Below, one piece after another: positions 1 through 8,011 of a stretch of DNA of 64,000 bases. The first letter of the stretch is position 1. Each line of letters begins with the position of its first letter. A program made the position numbers and the translations under genes. The notes beneath the pieces were generated by a model. It ran no database searches. It was not told the origin of the DNA and worked only from the letters and a program-made list of their open reading frames with translations. This DNA is from Agrobacterium tumefaciens (lineage in GTDB: Bacteria > Pseudomonadota > Alphaproteobacteria > Rhizobiales > Rhizobiaceae): the NCBI GenBank assembly GCA_017744915.1, contig JAGIAH010000002.1, forward strand, positions 521,826 through 585,825. The letters are read 5' to 3'.

Positions 1-1688
1 TTTGTGAGGGGAAGGGCGTGCAATCGTGTCAGGCTGGAGTAACCGGTGCCGAAATCGTCCAGCGAAATGCCGCAGCCGAGATGCCGCAGCATTTCGACTG
101 ATTGCCTGACCTGTTCGAAATCATGTGCGAAGGCCGTTTCGGTGATTTCGAGGTCTAGACGCTGTGCGTCGAAGCCGCTGTTTTCGATGATGCCGATCAG
201 GGACAGCACGCCTTCGGCGGAATTGAGGTCATGGGCCGAAAGATTGAAGGATAGCCGCAGCGGAGGCTGCCACTTCGATGCGGAGGCGAGCGCCATTTTC
301 AGAAGTGGTCGCGTCAGCGAACTGACGATGCCGGCCCGTTCCGCGATGGAGAAGAACTGGGCGGGCGGGACATGCCCGAGAACAGGGCTGTGCCAGCGCG
401 CCAGCGCTTCAAACCCTGAGGTTTTTCCGTCACGTATGTCGACAATCGGCTGGAACACCACCGAAAGCCCGTTTTCCACTTCGCGCTGCTTGAGCAGATG
501 TTCGATGCGGGCTTCGATGTTGATCTGCTTTTCATGCTCGGCATCGAACAGAACAGCATCACCGCGCCGGGTTTTCTTGGCATGGTAAAGGGCGTAATCC
601 GCCCGGTCGAAAAGCTGTTCGAGCGTGGAGGCAAGGTTTGGAAAGACGGCTATTCCCATCGAAGCGGAGACATGCACCGTGCCCTCCGGCATGTGGTAAG
701 GCGCCCTCAATTGCTCGGAAATCGCGTTTGCATTTGCAACGAGCTGCGCGTCGTCAGGTATGATCGGGGCGACGATGGCAAATTCGTCGCCGCCAAGGCG
801 AAACGCCCTGCTGGTTGTCAGGCTGGCGGAGAGGCGTTTGCTGACATTGATGAGCAGCCTGTCTCCCACGGAGTGTCCATAGAGGTCGTTGACCGGCTTG
901 AAGCCATCGAGATCGATGACGCCCAGCGCCAGCCGGGTTCCTGCGGCCCTGGCGTTTTCCAGTTCGGCCTCCAGATGGGTGAAGAAGGCGCGGCGATTGG
1001 GCAGTTCCGTCAGGCTGTCAATATTGGCAAGCAGCAGGTTCTCATTGCCCAGCGCTTCCGTGCGCTGCTGGGAAACGACCATGCGCTCGAAATTGCGATA
1101 ATTGGTGAGCAGAATGGACATCATGCCGGCGCAGACCAGCAGCACATTGATGGCGATGGCGATGAATGTCGGTTGCCGCGACGCCACAAAGAAAATGATG
1201 AAGGCGCCGTTGACGATGAGGGTCACGATGAAGGCGGCAGAACGCACATACATCAGACAGAAGATGCAGGAAATGACGGTAATCGCCATATAGAAGGCGA
1301 CATGTGACTGGGTATAGGCGTCGCCATAGGGCACCAGCAAAAAAGACCAGAGCGTGAATGCCATGGCAATGCCGACCGCCAGACGGTTGGTGCGTTGCAG
1401 CGCTGCATGGGCCACCTTTGCCTGCGGGGTGATGCCACGCGTCCTCCACCAGAATATGACCCTCAACAGGCAGCCAAATGTGAGGAGCGTGGGGATGCCG
1501 GTGGTGAGCCAAAGCGGCGCCAGTTGCATATGTGTAAAGGCAAGCGCCCATGTGCTTGAAAGCAGAATGAAATACATCATCGGCATCTGCCGGGTGAAGG
1601 CGCGGTATTGCGCTTTCAGCAGGTCCGGATTATCGGACCGGACGGACATGAAATGCTGCAATTTCCGTTTTATGGCTGGTATTTTCAT
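1..1688 (-). CDS. Membrane-bound GGDEF-EAL cyclic-di-GMP protein (3' end outside window)
   Basis: I translated the open minus-strand frame by hand; it has no stop before the window edge, so the C terminus is missing. The first ~200 residues contain several hydrophobic segments typical of a membrane sensor. A GGDEF domain follows, with an intact RLGGDEF active site near residue 297, so diguanylate cyclase activity is plausible. An EAL domain begins with EALARW near residue 426 and contains LDDFGTGYSSL, the conserved phosphodiesterase loop. The protein probably makes and/or breaks cyclic-di-GMP at the inner membrane. The start at 1688 gives MKIPAIKRK; an in-frame ATG at 1649 is an alternative. 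The opposite-strand frames here are shadows. Confidence 0.9.
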   Translation of the reverse strand, partial: MKIPAIKRKLQHFMSVRSDNPDLLKAQYRAFTRQMPMMYFILLSSTWALAFTHMQLAPLWLTTGIPTLLTFGCLLRVIFWWRTRGITPQAKVAHAALQRTNRLAVGIAMAFTLWSFLLVPYGDAYTQSHVAFYMAITVISCIFCLMYVRSAAFIVTLIVNGAFIIFFVASRQPTFIAIAINVLLVCAGMMSILLTNYRNFERMVVSQQRTEALGNENLLLANIDSLTELPNRRAFFTHLEAELENARAAGTRLALGVIDLDGFKPVNDLYGHSVGDRLLINVSKRLSASLTTSRAFRLGGDEFAIVAPIIPDDAQLVANANAISEQLRAPYHMPEGTVHVSASMGIAVFPNLASTLEQLFDRADYALYHAKKTRRGDAVLFDAEHEKQINIEARIEHLLKQREVENGLSVVFQPIVDIRDGKTSGFEALARWHSPVLGHVPPAQFFSIAERAGIVSSLTRPLLKMALASASKWQPPLRLSFNLSAHDLNSAEGVLSLIGIIENSGFDAQRLDLEITETAFAHDFEQVRQSVEMLRHLGCGISLDDFGTGYSSLTRLHALPLT

Positions 1689-2023
1689 TCATGGCTCATC
1701 AAGTACAGAGCGGCAGTCCTAACATAACCCACGTTACATCATTGGAAATACATAGGGTTAACCGAGGGACAACTGTATCAACCTCAAGATGCATGTCGCT
1801 GTGTTTCACTATATCCTGAAATTTGCATCAATCCGTGGCGTTCGATCTCCGGCCGGCGTTGGTCCATGTCGTCGACGGTCGTCCGATGCCTGTCTCGCAT
1901 GTATATGAATTCATGGGATTGTCTTGCGGCGCTGCTACTCGTCGGCGAAGCTGGTGGTGATGTTCGCCTGATTCTACGCGAGACCCGTTGGTGAAGAGTG
2001 CTTTCGTACAGGTGGAGGATGAA
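1689..2023. other. Intergenic region between divergent genes
   Basis: This 335-base stretch separates the GGDEF-EAL gene (leftward) from the phosphatase pair (rightward) and must hold both promoters. The left part is A+T-richer than its surroundings. I see no convincing small gene, RNA gene or strong palindrome. The end carries GGTGGAGG at 2011-2018, the ribosome binding site of the next gene. Confidence 0.5.
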
Positions 2024-2632
2024 ATGGACGGACCCGTTTATGCCCGGCCGGCGATCAGCCTGATTGCGGAAGGGCTCGGCCCGCACGATGCCGCGCTTTA
2101 TATCGGCGGCAGTGACGGCGCGAGCGATCGTGGGCTCCTGCGCCGGCACGGCATTACCACCGTCGTCAATTGCGCGGTCAATCTGGACATCAATCTTGTG
2201 CGGGCAGAGGCGGCAGAGGAGGGCAGGCACGCCGTGGAGTATGGCGATATACGTTATTACAAGCTTGGCCTGATCGATGGTGAGGGCAGTCCCGATACCA
2301 TGATGCTCGGCGCCTATTACATTCTCGACGGCGCGCTTCGCCAGACCATGCCGCAGCGGGAAACCTATCCTTTTTCCGATGGCGGCAATGTGCTCGTCAA
2401 TTGCCGCGGCGGCCGCAGCCGCTCCGTCTCGCTGGTGGCGCTGTTCCTGCATAAACAGCAGCCACATCTTTATCCCACCCTCGATGATGCCTTGGCCGTG
2501 GTCCGCACGAAACGCGAACTGCGGCCGGACGAATGGTTCGAGACACCGAAACCGATGCTTTATGCCGCCGCCCGCCGTGCTTCCGAGTGGATCGACATGG
2601 TCGAGGGTAGAAAGACTGTTCAATCATGCTGA
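2024..2632 (+). CDS. Dual-specificity/tyrosine phosphatase family protein
   Basis: A cytoplasmic phosphatase of about 202 residues with the Cys-X5-Arg active-site loop CRGGRSRS; the nucleophile is Cys127. An aspartate-containing segment, LIDGEGSPD, lies before it and could supply the general acid. The family hydrolyses phosphotyrosine, phosphoserine or other phosphomonoesters; the substrate here is unknown. I chose ATG 2024 because GGTGGAGG sits 5 bases upstream; the frame extends to a TTG at 1988 without a good ribosome binding site. The end overlaps the next gene by 7 bases, so the two are translationally coupled and probably act on related substrates. Confidence 0.8.
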   Translation: MDGPVYARPAISLIAEGLGPHDAALYIGGSDGASDRGLLRRHGITTVVNCAVNLDINLVRAEAAEEGRHAVEYGDIRYYKLGLIDGEGSPDTMMLGAYYILDGALRQTMPQRETYPFSDGGNVLVNCRGGRSRSVSLVALFLHKQQPHLYPTLDDALAVVRTKRELRPDEWFETPKPMLYAAARRASEWIDMVEGRKTVQSC

Positions 2633-4311
2633 TACCTACGCTTCCCTCCGTTGCCGTCATTGCTGATGCGCATTTTCACGATACGGCGGCCGATTTCGGA
2701 TTTCCCGGCATGGAGATCGATGGCCAGCGCATCACCATGCGCAGCTGGTCGGATACACGCCAATCCACCCGGGTGTTCAACGAGAGCGCCGATGCGCTGC
2801 ATGCGGCGCTTGAGGAGGTGCGGCAGCGCGGCATCCGCCATGTGGTGCTGCTTGGCGATTATACCGATGATGGCCAGCGGGCGACCACGGAAACGCTGAA
2901 GGGCATCCTGCAACGCCACAGCGATGCCCACGACACCGCCTTTTATGCCTTGCCGGGAAATCACGATATTTTCGGTCCGCGCGGCCGGCATCATACCAAG
3001 GAATTCCTGACGGAGAATGGCAGGTGCCTTTCCGTTTCGAGCGATGCGCGGCAGGCCGGTGCGCAGGTCATCGTCAGCGACCGTATGTATTGCGAAGGTT
3101 ATCCGGCAGGGCTCGGCCCAATGGCGGCCTTCGGTTATTTCCGCCAGCCGGACTATCTGCATTGGGAAACGCCGTTCGGTCTCTCCGATGCGCCGGAAGA
3201 CCGCCTCTACGAGGTGCGTTCGCCCGACGGGCGCAATGCCTATCACCTGATGGATGCCTCCTATCTCGTCGAGCCGGAGCCAGGTCTCTGGCTGATGATG
3301 ATCGACGCCAATATTTTCGAGCCGCTCGACGGCACCTTCGAGACGGGCGAAGAAGCCGCCTTCATCGACAGCACCTCCGGCGGCTGGAATGCGCTCTTGC
3401 GCTGCAAGCCCTTCATCATCGACTGGATCGCCGATGTGCGGCGCAGGGCCGATGCGCTCGGCAAGACATTGCTCGGCTTTTCCCATTATCCGGCGCTCGA
3501 TCCCTTTGATGGCGCGAGCAGCGCCGAGGGTGCCCTCTTCGGCGAGACCAATGGGGTGCGCCGCACGCCGCGCAAGGCGGTGGAGGATGCGCTGGCGCAG
3601 GCCGGGCTTGCCGTTCATTTCAGTGGACATCTGCATGTGGAAGGCGTGACGAGAGGCGGGGGAGGCGGGAATTCACTTACCAATATCGCCGTGCCGTCGC
3701 TCGTCGCCTTTCCGCCCGCTTTCAAGGTCGTCCACCCATCGCGGCAGAAAATCGCCGTCGAAACGGTCGAAATGGCCGCTCTGCCGGTCAATGACCGTAT
3801 CCGGCAGGGTTACGTGCAGGAGACGGCGCTGGCGGGCGAGCGGCATGATCCCGCCTTCGCGGCGGGCAATTACGGTGATTTTCTGCTGGGCCACAAGCGG
3901 GCGCTGGTCAGGCATCGTTATTTCATCAAGGAATGGCCGGTGGAGGTGGTTGGCGCAATCGCCGACAAAACTGTTCGGGACGTTATCGGCCTGATCGGAG
4001 AGGGGCGCCACGCCCTGTCGGATGATCTCGCGCTGTCTTTCGATTTGCCCATGTTCGAGCTGATTGCCGACTGGTACTGCCTGAGGCAGGGCGCGGGCCT
4101 TGCCTTGGCGCATATCCGGCCGCAACGGCTTCCCCTTTATCGGAGACTGGCGGAGCGTTTCGGCCGCGGGGCCGATCATCACGATGGTTCCGTGGCCAGT
4201 TTTCTCGAAATCTTCTTCGGAACCCTGGGCGTTTTTCTCGATCGTGCCGAAGCCAGCACGGGTGATCTGGAGCTTCGGCTCACGCCCCGGCATGAGCGCG
4301 TTGCGGTTTGA
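2626..4311 (+). CDS. Calcineurin-like metallophosphoesterase
   Basis: A 561-residue protein with the full metallophosphoesterase metal-ligand set: D14-A-H16 (motif I), GDYTDDGQ (II), GNHD (III), a histidine in GFSHYPALD (IV) and SGHLHVEG (V). The family binds two metal ions and hydrolyses phosphomonoesters, phosphodiesters or nucleotides. No signal peptide is visible, so it is probably cytoplasmic. About 200 residues after the catalytic domain match no domain I recognise. It overlaps the upstream phosphatase gene by 7 bases. It ends in front of a strong hairpin facing the convergent LacI gene. Substrate unknown. Confidence 0.85.
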   Translation: MLIPTLPSVAVIADAHFHDTAADFGFPGMEIDGQRITMRSWSDTRQSTRVFNESADALHAALEEVRQRGIRHVVLLGDYTDDGQRATTETLKGILQRHSDAHDTAFYALPGNHDIFGPRGRHHTKEFLTENGRCLSVSSDARQAGAQVIVSDRMYCEGYPAGLGPMAAFGYFRQPDYLHWETPFGLSDAPEDRLYEVRSPDGRNAYHLMDASYLVEPEPGLWLMMIDANIFEPLDGTFETGEEAAFIDSTSGGWNALLRCKPFIIDWIADVRRRADALGKTLLGFSHYPALDPFDGASSAEGALFGETNGVRRTPRKAVEDALAQAGLAVHFSGHLHVEGVTRGGGGGNSLTNIAVPSLVAFPPAFKVVHPSRQKIAVETVEMAALPVNDRIRQGYVQETALAGERHDPAFAAGNYGDFLLGHKRALVRHRYFIKEWPVEVVGAIADKTVRDVIGLIGEGRHALSDDLALSFDLPMFELIADWYCLRQGAGLALAHIRPQRLPLYRRLAERFGRGADHHDGSVASFLEIFFGTLGVFLDRAEASTGDLELRLTPRHERVAV

Positions 4312-4343
4312 TCCGGCAAGGACGGCATGCCGCGTGTTTTCGG

Positions 4344-4362
4344 GGTCGGGCCCGGCCCGACC
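4344..4362. terminator. Hairpin between convergent genes
   Basis: GGTCGGGC and GCCCGACC form an 8-bp perfect stem with a CCG loop, ending exactly at the LacI stop codon. It lies between the metallophosphoesterase and the convergent LacI gene. It has no clear T tract, so its termination strength is uncertain. Confidence 0.55.
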
Positions 4363-5349
4363 TCAGCGCGCCGTGATGCGTTCGACCATGGAAACGGGCA
4401 CAACCTGAAGCCGGGTTTCCGGCTCATCGCTGTCGAGCGCGGTCAGCACCTTCTCTGTCAGGGCATCGAAGGATTGGGCAACGGTGGTCAGTTGGTAGCT
4501 TTTCCAGCCGGCCTGCGGAATATCGTCGAAACCGACGATGGAGAGATCTTCCGGCACCCGGCGGCCCATTTCCAGCCGTGCGGCGTCCATGAAACCGAGC
4601 GCCAGCAGATCGGTCACGCAGAAGGCGCCGTCGATCGCCTTGTCCGCCAGCAATTCGCAGCCGGCCTGATAACCGCTGTCATAGCTGGTCGGTCCGCCGG
4701 ACCAGGAAACGACCTCGACGCCCTCAACGGCCATGCGCTGGGTGAAGGCGCCGGCGCGGCGCTGTTGTGCGGGCGTCCGGCTGCCGCTGGAAACGACCGC
4801 GACCTTTCCGCATTGCGCCGCCACCAGCCGCATGGCGGCAAGTTCGGCGCCGTGGGAATCGTCGCTCAGCACCATATTCGTGTCGGTGCGATCGAGGCGC
4901 TGGTTGATGAGGATGAGACGCACGCCATTGGCGATGCATTCGTCGACGATTGAAGCCGGTGGCTCGCCGGAGAGAACGACGATGGCCTGGGCGCGGAATT
5001 CGAAGAGGCGCTCGATCAGCGGCGCGATGTCCTTGCGTGCATCGGCGGCATTCAGGAGCAGGCATTGCAGGCCGCGACGCAGAAGGCCGATGCTGAGGAG
5101 ATCGAGCTGTTTTGAAATGAAGGGAGAACTCAGATTGGCGCCGACGACGCCGATGAGATTGGAACGGTCATTGTTTAGGCCCTGGGCAAGGCGATTGACG
5201 CGGTAACCGAGTTCCTGCGCGGCCTTCAGCACCTTGCGCCGCACGGTCTTCGATACGCTGCCGCCGGGTGTGAAGGTGCGCGAGACGGCGGAACGCGAGA
5301 CCCCGGCCTTTTTCGCCACGTCTTCGGCTGTCACGAACCCTCTCGCCAT
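4363..5349 (-). CDS. LacI-family transcriptional regulator
   Basis: A 328-residue regulator. The N-terminal helix-turn-helix reads VTAEDVAKKAGVSRSAVSRTF, followed by the hinge region and a periplasmic-binding-protein-like effector domain (residues ~60-325). The TFTPGG stretch replaces the usual LN or LNG residues, as in a subgroup of rhizobial LacI proteins. Family members bind a palindromic operator and release it on sugar binding. No obvious target operon is adjacent: the neighbours are a phosphoesterase on one side and a GntR unit on the other. Effector and targets are unknown. Confidence 0.88.
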   Translation of the reverse strand: MARGFVTAEDVAKKAGVSRSAVSRTFTPGGSVSKTVRRKVLKAAQELGYRVNRLAQGLNNDRSNLIGVVGANLSSPFISKQLDLLSIGLLRRGLQCLLLNAADARKDIAPLIERLFEFRAQAIVVLSGEPPASIVDECIANGVRLILINQRLDRTDTNMVLSDDSHGAELAAMRLVAAQCGKVAVVSSGSRTPAQQRRAGAFTQRMAVEGVEVVSWSGGPTSYDSGYQAGCELLADKAIDGAFCVTDLLALGFMDAARLEMGRRVPEDLSIVGFDDIPQAGWKSYQLTTVAQSFDALTEKVLTALDSDEPETRLQVVPVSMVERITAR

Positions 5350-5495
5350 TCAACTCCCCGTCGCGAAATCCCGTGCCTGATACCACAGGCGACAGCGCGC
5401 CGACTATTCCAATCGAGATTTTTCGGTTGGTGCATTCGCCGGCGATGTTTCCGGGCAGATGGGATCATTGTTGCTGGCGTGCTCGACCGCAACTA

Positions 5496-5717
5496 TCAAT
5501 CCATACGCCCCAGGCTATCAACTGCGGCTTCTGCGCGTGCGGCAGCTTCCCTTGCGCGGTGCTTGGCGTTGGCGGCGGCCTCGGAGGTGGAGTAACCATC
5601 ATATCCGCCCATTGCACGCTCCCCTATGCCGACGTGAAAATCCTTCGGTTGGAACACAGTAAATGCCAGAAGACTGGCGGTGCCAATGAGAAGCCAGATC
5701 TTTCCGTTCAGTTGCAT
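5496..5717 (-). CDS. Small single-pass membrane or exported protein, unknown function
   Basis: A 73-residue frame starting 15 bases after the stop of the GntR regulator on the same strand, preceded by GGGAACG. Residues 1-20 are hydrophobic (IWLLIGTASLLAFTVF) and could be a membrane anchor or uncleaved signal. The rest is an alanine/arginine-rich helix (residues ~48-70). I recognise no family. The close coupling to the regulator supports a real gene, but coding evidence is limited for such a short frame. Confidence 0.4.
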   Translation of the reverse strand: MQLNGKIWLLIGTASLLAFTVFQPKDFHVGIGERAMGGYDGYSTSEAAANAKHRAREAAARAEAAVDSLGRMD

Positions 5718-5732
5718 TCGCGTTCCCGGCGC

Positions 5733-6455
5733 TCAGTCGGTGATGTGAAGTTCGATCGCCTGCGAAGAGAAACAGCCGATAAAGCAGGATATCGGGTCTC
5801 CATCTGCGGCGTGGTCGATCGCCTTATAGGCCAGGACCGGCAGAGATTTCGACGACTTGAGGAAATGATGTTCGTGCGCGGCAGGCAGCCTTGCGACAAC
5901 GATCGTTTTTGCGCGGTGATAATCATTCACGCCAAACCGCTTTAATGTTTCGCTGATGGATCCAAGTTCGTTGAAAATTTCAGGAAAGCCGGAAAACCGC
6001 GTCGCGCAGCAAAACCGCGTGCCGATGCCGATTGGGTGGCCATTGGCATAGGCACCGATTTCAAGAGCGATCACGGGGGCCTTTGCGCCAAGGCCAAGCG
6101 CGGCTGCGACGTCTTCCATCGCCGGCTCCAGCCACCAGCGTAGCAGTTGTCGTTCCGGGCGGGCATTCACGGCTTCAAGATTGCGGTCGAAATGAACGCG
6201 ACGGCCGACGACGTAAGGGATCGGCGCTTCGCTGACGAAAGTGCCGCTGCCGTGCAGAATGCGGAGCAACCCTTCCTCTTCCAGCGAGGCCAGCGCCCGG
6301 CGTGCGGTCATCCGGTTGACGCCGAATTCCAGGGCGATGTCCTGGCCTGATGGAATTTTTTCGCCGGGCTTCAGTTGCCCCTGTTCGATCCGCCCCCGCA
6401 ACGCGGCAGCGACCTGCCGCCAGAGCGGCTGTGTTTCCGAAGTGTCCTTGTCCAT
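5733..6455 (-). CDS. GntR/HutC-family regulator with UTRA domain
   Basis: A 240-residue regulator. Residues ~10-75 form the GntR winged helix (PLWRQVAAALRGRIEQGQLKPGEKIPSGQDIALEFGVNRMTARRAL region), and residues ~95-235 the UTRA small-molecule-binding domain. The layout resembles PhnF and HutC. It is divergent from the HAD/PdxH-like pair, with a perfect GGTATATACC-type palindrome in the gap. It therefore probably represses itself and that pair until a ligand is present. The ligand is not evident; a phosphorylated or amine compound would suit the neighbours. Confidence 0.88.
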   Translation of the reverse strand: MDKDTSETQPLWRQVAAALRGRIEQGQLKPGEKIPSGQDIALEFGVNRMTARRALASLEEEGLLRILHGSGTFVSEAPIPYVVGRRVHFDRNLEAVNARPERQLLRWWLEPAMEDVAAALGLGAKAPVIALEIGAYANGHPIGIGTRFCCATRFSGFPEIFNELGSISETLKRFGVNDYHRAKTIVVARLPAAHEHHFLKSSKSLPVLAYKAIDHAADGDPISCFIGCFSSQAIELHITD

Positions 6456-6500
6456 GCGCTGCGTCCGATTGTCTTGCAGATGTCACACAGATGGGATTAA

Positions 6501-6512
6501 AGGTATATACCT
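6501..6512. promoter_or_regulatory. Putative GntR/HutC operator
   Basis: AGGTATATACCT is a perfect 12-base palindrome in the 106-base gap between the divergent GntR regulator and the HAD gene. Its core GTATATAC fits the GT-N-TA-N-AC operator type known for HutC-subfamily regulators. It is placed to control both directions. Confidence 0.65.
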
Positions 6513-6561
6513 CTTTGTAGAGATTTATTCCATTTCAAGCTCATCCATCTCGGTCGCCCGC

Positions 6562-7275
6562 ATGAATAGCAGTATTTCGCCTGATCGCTACATTATTTGG
6601 GATTTTGAAGGGACGCTTGCTGTCCGCAGGGGACGTTATACCGGGGCGCTGGAGAAAGCGGCGGCAATCGCCGATCTCGCATTTCTCGGCAGGGCTGACG
6701 ATATTCGTCCGTTTCTCTCCGGTGCGTTTCCCTGGCATCGGGCGGAACTCGCGCATGGCTTCGCGCAGGATGCGGAAGGATGGTGGCGCGCCATTCTCAA
6801 TGCAGCCGAAACGGCTCTCGTCGCACTGGGCATGGACCGAAGCAGCGCGGCCGACGTCGCGAAGCACTCGCGCGCGATCTATCTCGATCCCGCCGGCTGG
6901 GATGTCGATCCGCAGGCCATGCCTGTCCTCGCGCAATTGTCCGCCGCCGGCTGGCGCCATGCGATTCTTTCCAATTTCGCACCGGAATTGCCGTCCCTTG
7001 CGACCGCAATCGGGTTCTCCGATTGCGTGGAGCATGTTTTCTCCTCGGGAATGATCGGTCTTGAAAAACCCTCGCCCGCGCTTTTTCGTCATGTCGCCGG
7101 GGTTCTGGCGCCGCATCGGGCCTGCTGGATGATCGGCGACAACCCCAATGCCGACATTGCCGGAGGTCGGGCGGCAGGCCTCTCAACCATATTGCTGGGA
7201 GCCGAAGCTGCGGGGCACGGGCTTTCGGTTACCAGCCTTTCCGCCATTCCCGCCCTTATTCTAGAGGAGAATTGA
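6562..7275 (+). CDS. HAD-superfamily hydrolase with altered motif I
   Basis: A 237-residue cytoplasmic haloacid dehalogenase-like hydrolase. Motif II is LSNFA, motif III EKPSPALF and motif IV GDNPNADIAGGRAAG, all near normal. Motif I reads WDFEGTLA: the nucleophilic aspartate is present, but the second aspartate of the usual DxD (the general acid/base) is glutamate. That may slow or redirect catalysis. I chose the ATG at 6562, because the frame upstream runs through the operator and into the regulator. The next gene starts 2 bases after its stop, so the two form an operon. Confidence 0.8.
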   Translation: MNSSISPDRYIIWDFEGTLAVRRGRYTGALEKAAAIADLAFLGRADDIRPFLSGAFPWHRAELAHGFAQDAEGWWRAILNAAETALVALGMDRSSAADVAKHSRAIYLDPAGWDVDPQAMPVLAQLSAAGWRHAILSNFAPELPSLATAIGFSDCVEHVFSSGMIGLEKPSPALFRHVAGVLAPHRACWMIGDNPNADIAGGRAAGLSTILLGAEAAGHGLSVTSLSAIPALILEEN

Positions 7276-7277
7276 CC

Positions 7278-7958
7278 ATGACACTGTCCGAAACCATTGC
7301 CCTGCCGATCAAGGACAGGCTGCGCCAGATCCCGTCGCTGAAGGCGCCGCTTCCCGATTGTGATCCGCTTGCACTGCCCGCCACGCCGCAGGACGCCTTT
7401 ATCCTGTGGCTCGACGATGCCCTGGAGGCCGGCATCCGCGAGCCGCATGCCATGACATTGTCCACCGTGGATGAGAGCGGTTCGCCGGATGCCCGCGTCC
7501 TGATCCTCAAGAATGTCGATCAGCGTGGCTGGCATTTCGCCGTGAAGGCGGAAAGCCCGAAGGGGAGGCAGCTGGAAAAAGAGCCGCAGGTCGCGCTGGC
7601 CTTTTATTGGCCGGCGCTGGGCCGGCAGATCCGTCTGCGTGGCCCGGCGGTCATGCTGTCCGATGAGGAATGTGCTGACGATTTTCTCGGTCGCCCCGTC
7701 AGCTCACGGGTAAGCGCCATCGCCTCGCGGCAGAGCGAGGTTCTGCAAGAAGGCGAGGGCCTCGAAACCCGCATTGCCGAGGCAGAGGCGCTCATCGCTG
7801 CCAATCCGGATTATGTCTCGCCGGGATGGCGGGTTTATGCCGTTGCCCCTGTTATGGCCGAGTTCTGGCAAGGGGCGTCCGACCGCAATCACAAGCGATT
7901 GCGATATGCTCTCTCGGGCGATAGCGCCACCTGGGAACGGTCTGTTCTCTGGCCCTGA
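7278..7958 (+). CDS. Pyridoxamine 5'-phosphate oxidase-like (PdxH-like) flavoprotein
   Basis: A 226-residue protein with the FMN-binding split barrel (ARVLILKNVDQRGWHFAVKAESPKGRQLEKEPQ region) and a C-terminal PdxH-type dimerisation segment (EFWQGASDRNHKRLRY, ending RSVLWP). In PdxH, the matching Arg-X-His contacts pyridoxal phosphate. The family oxidises pyridoxamine or pyridoxine phosphate with FMN and oxygen. The operon context (HAD phosphatase, GntR control) suggests an accessory paralogue, not the housekeeping enzyme. ATG 7278 is preferred over an in-frame TTG at 7272 because AGAGGAG lies at 7263-7269. Confidence 0.78.
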   Translation: MTLSETIALPIKDRLRQIPSLKAPLPDCDPLALPATPQDAFILWLDDALEAGIREPHAMTLSTVDESGSPDARVLILKNVDQRGWHFAVKAESPKGRQLEKEPQVALAFYWPALGRQIRLRGPAVMLSDEECADDFLGRPVSSRVSAIASRQSEVLQEGEGLETRIAEAEALIAANPDYVSPGWRVYAVAPVMAEFWQGASDRNHKRLRYALSGDSATWERSVLWP

Positions 7959-7965
7959 AATGGCT

Positions 7966-8002
7966 CCGGACCATGGTGAAACCCTCATGGTCCGGCGTTT
8001 TT
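7966..8002. terminator. Rho-independent terminator
   Basis: CCGGACCATG and CATGGTCCGG form a 10-bp perfect stem with a 10-base loop, followed on the plus strand by CG and five or more T residues. It ends the HAD/PdxH-like operon and lies just before the convergent ABC operon stop at 8012. Confidence 0.8.
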
Positions 8003-8011
8003 GGCTCGCGC

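Noticed and set aside
1784..2623. Minus-strand frame of 279 codons opposite the dual-specificity phosphatase
   Set aside because: The plus-strand protein has the CRGGRSRS active site and a ribosome binding site. The antisense frame has no family features.
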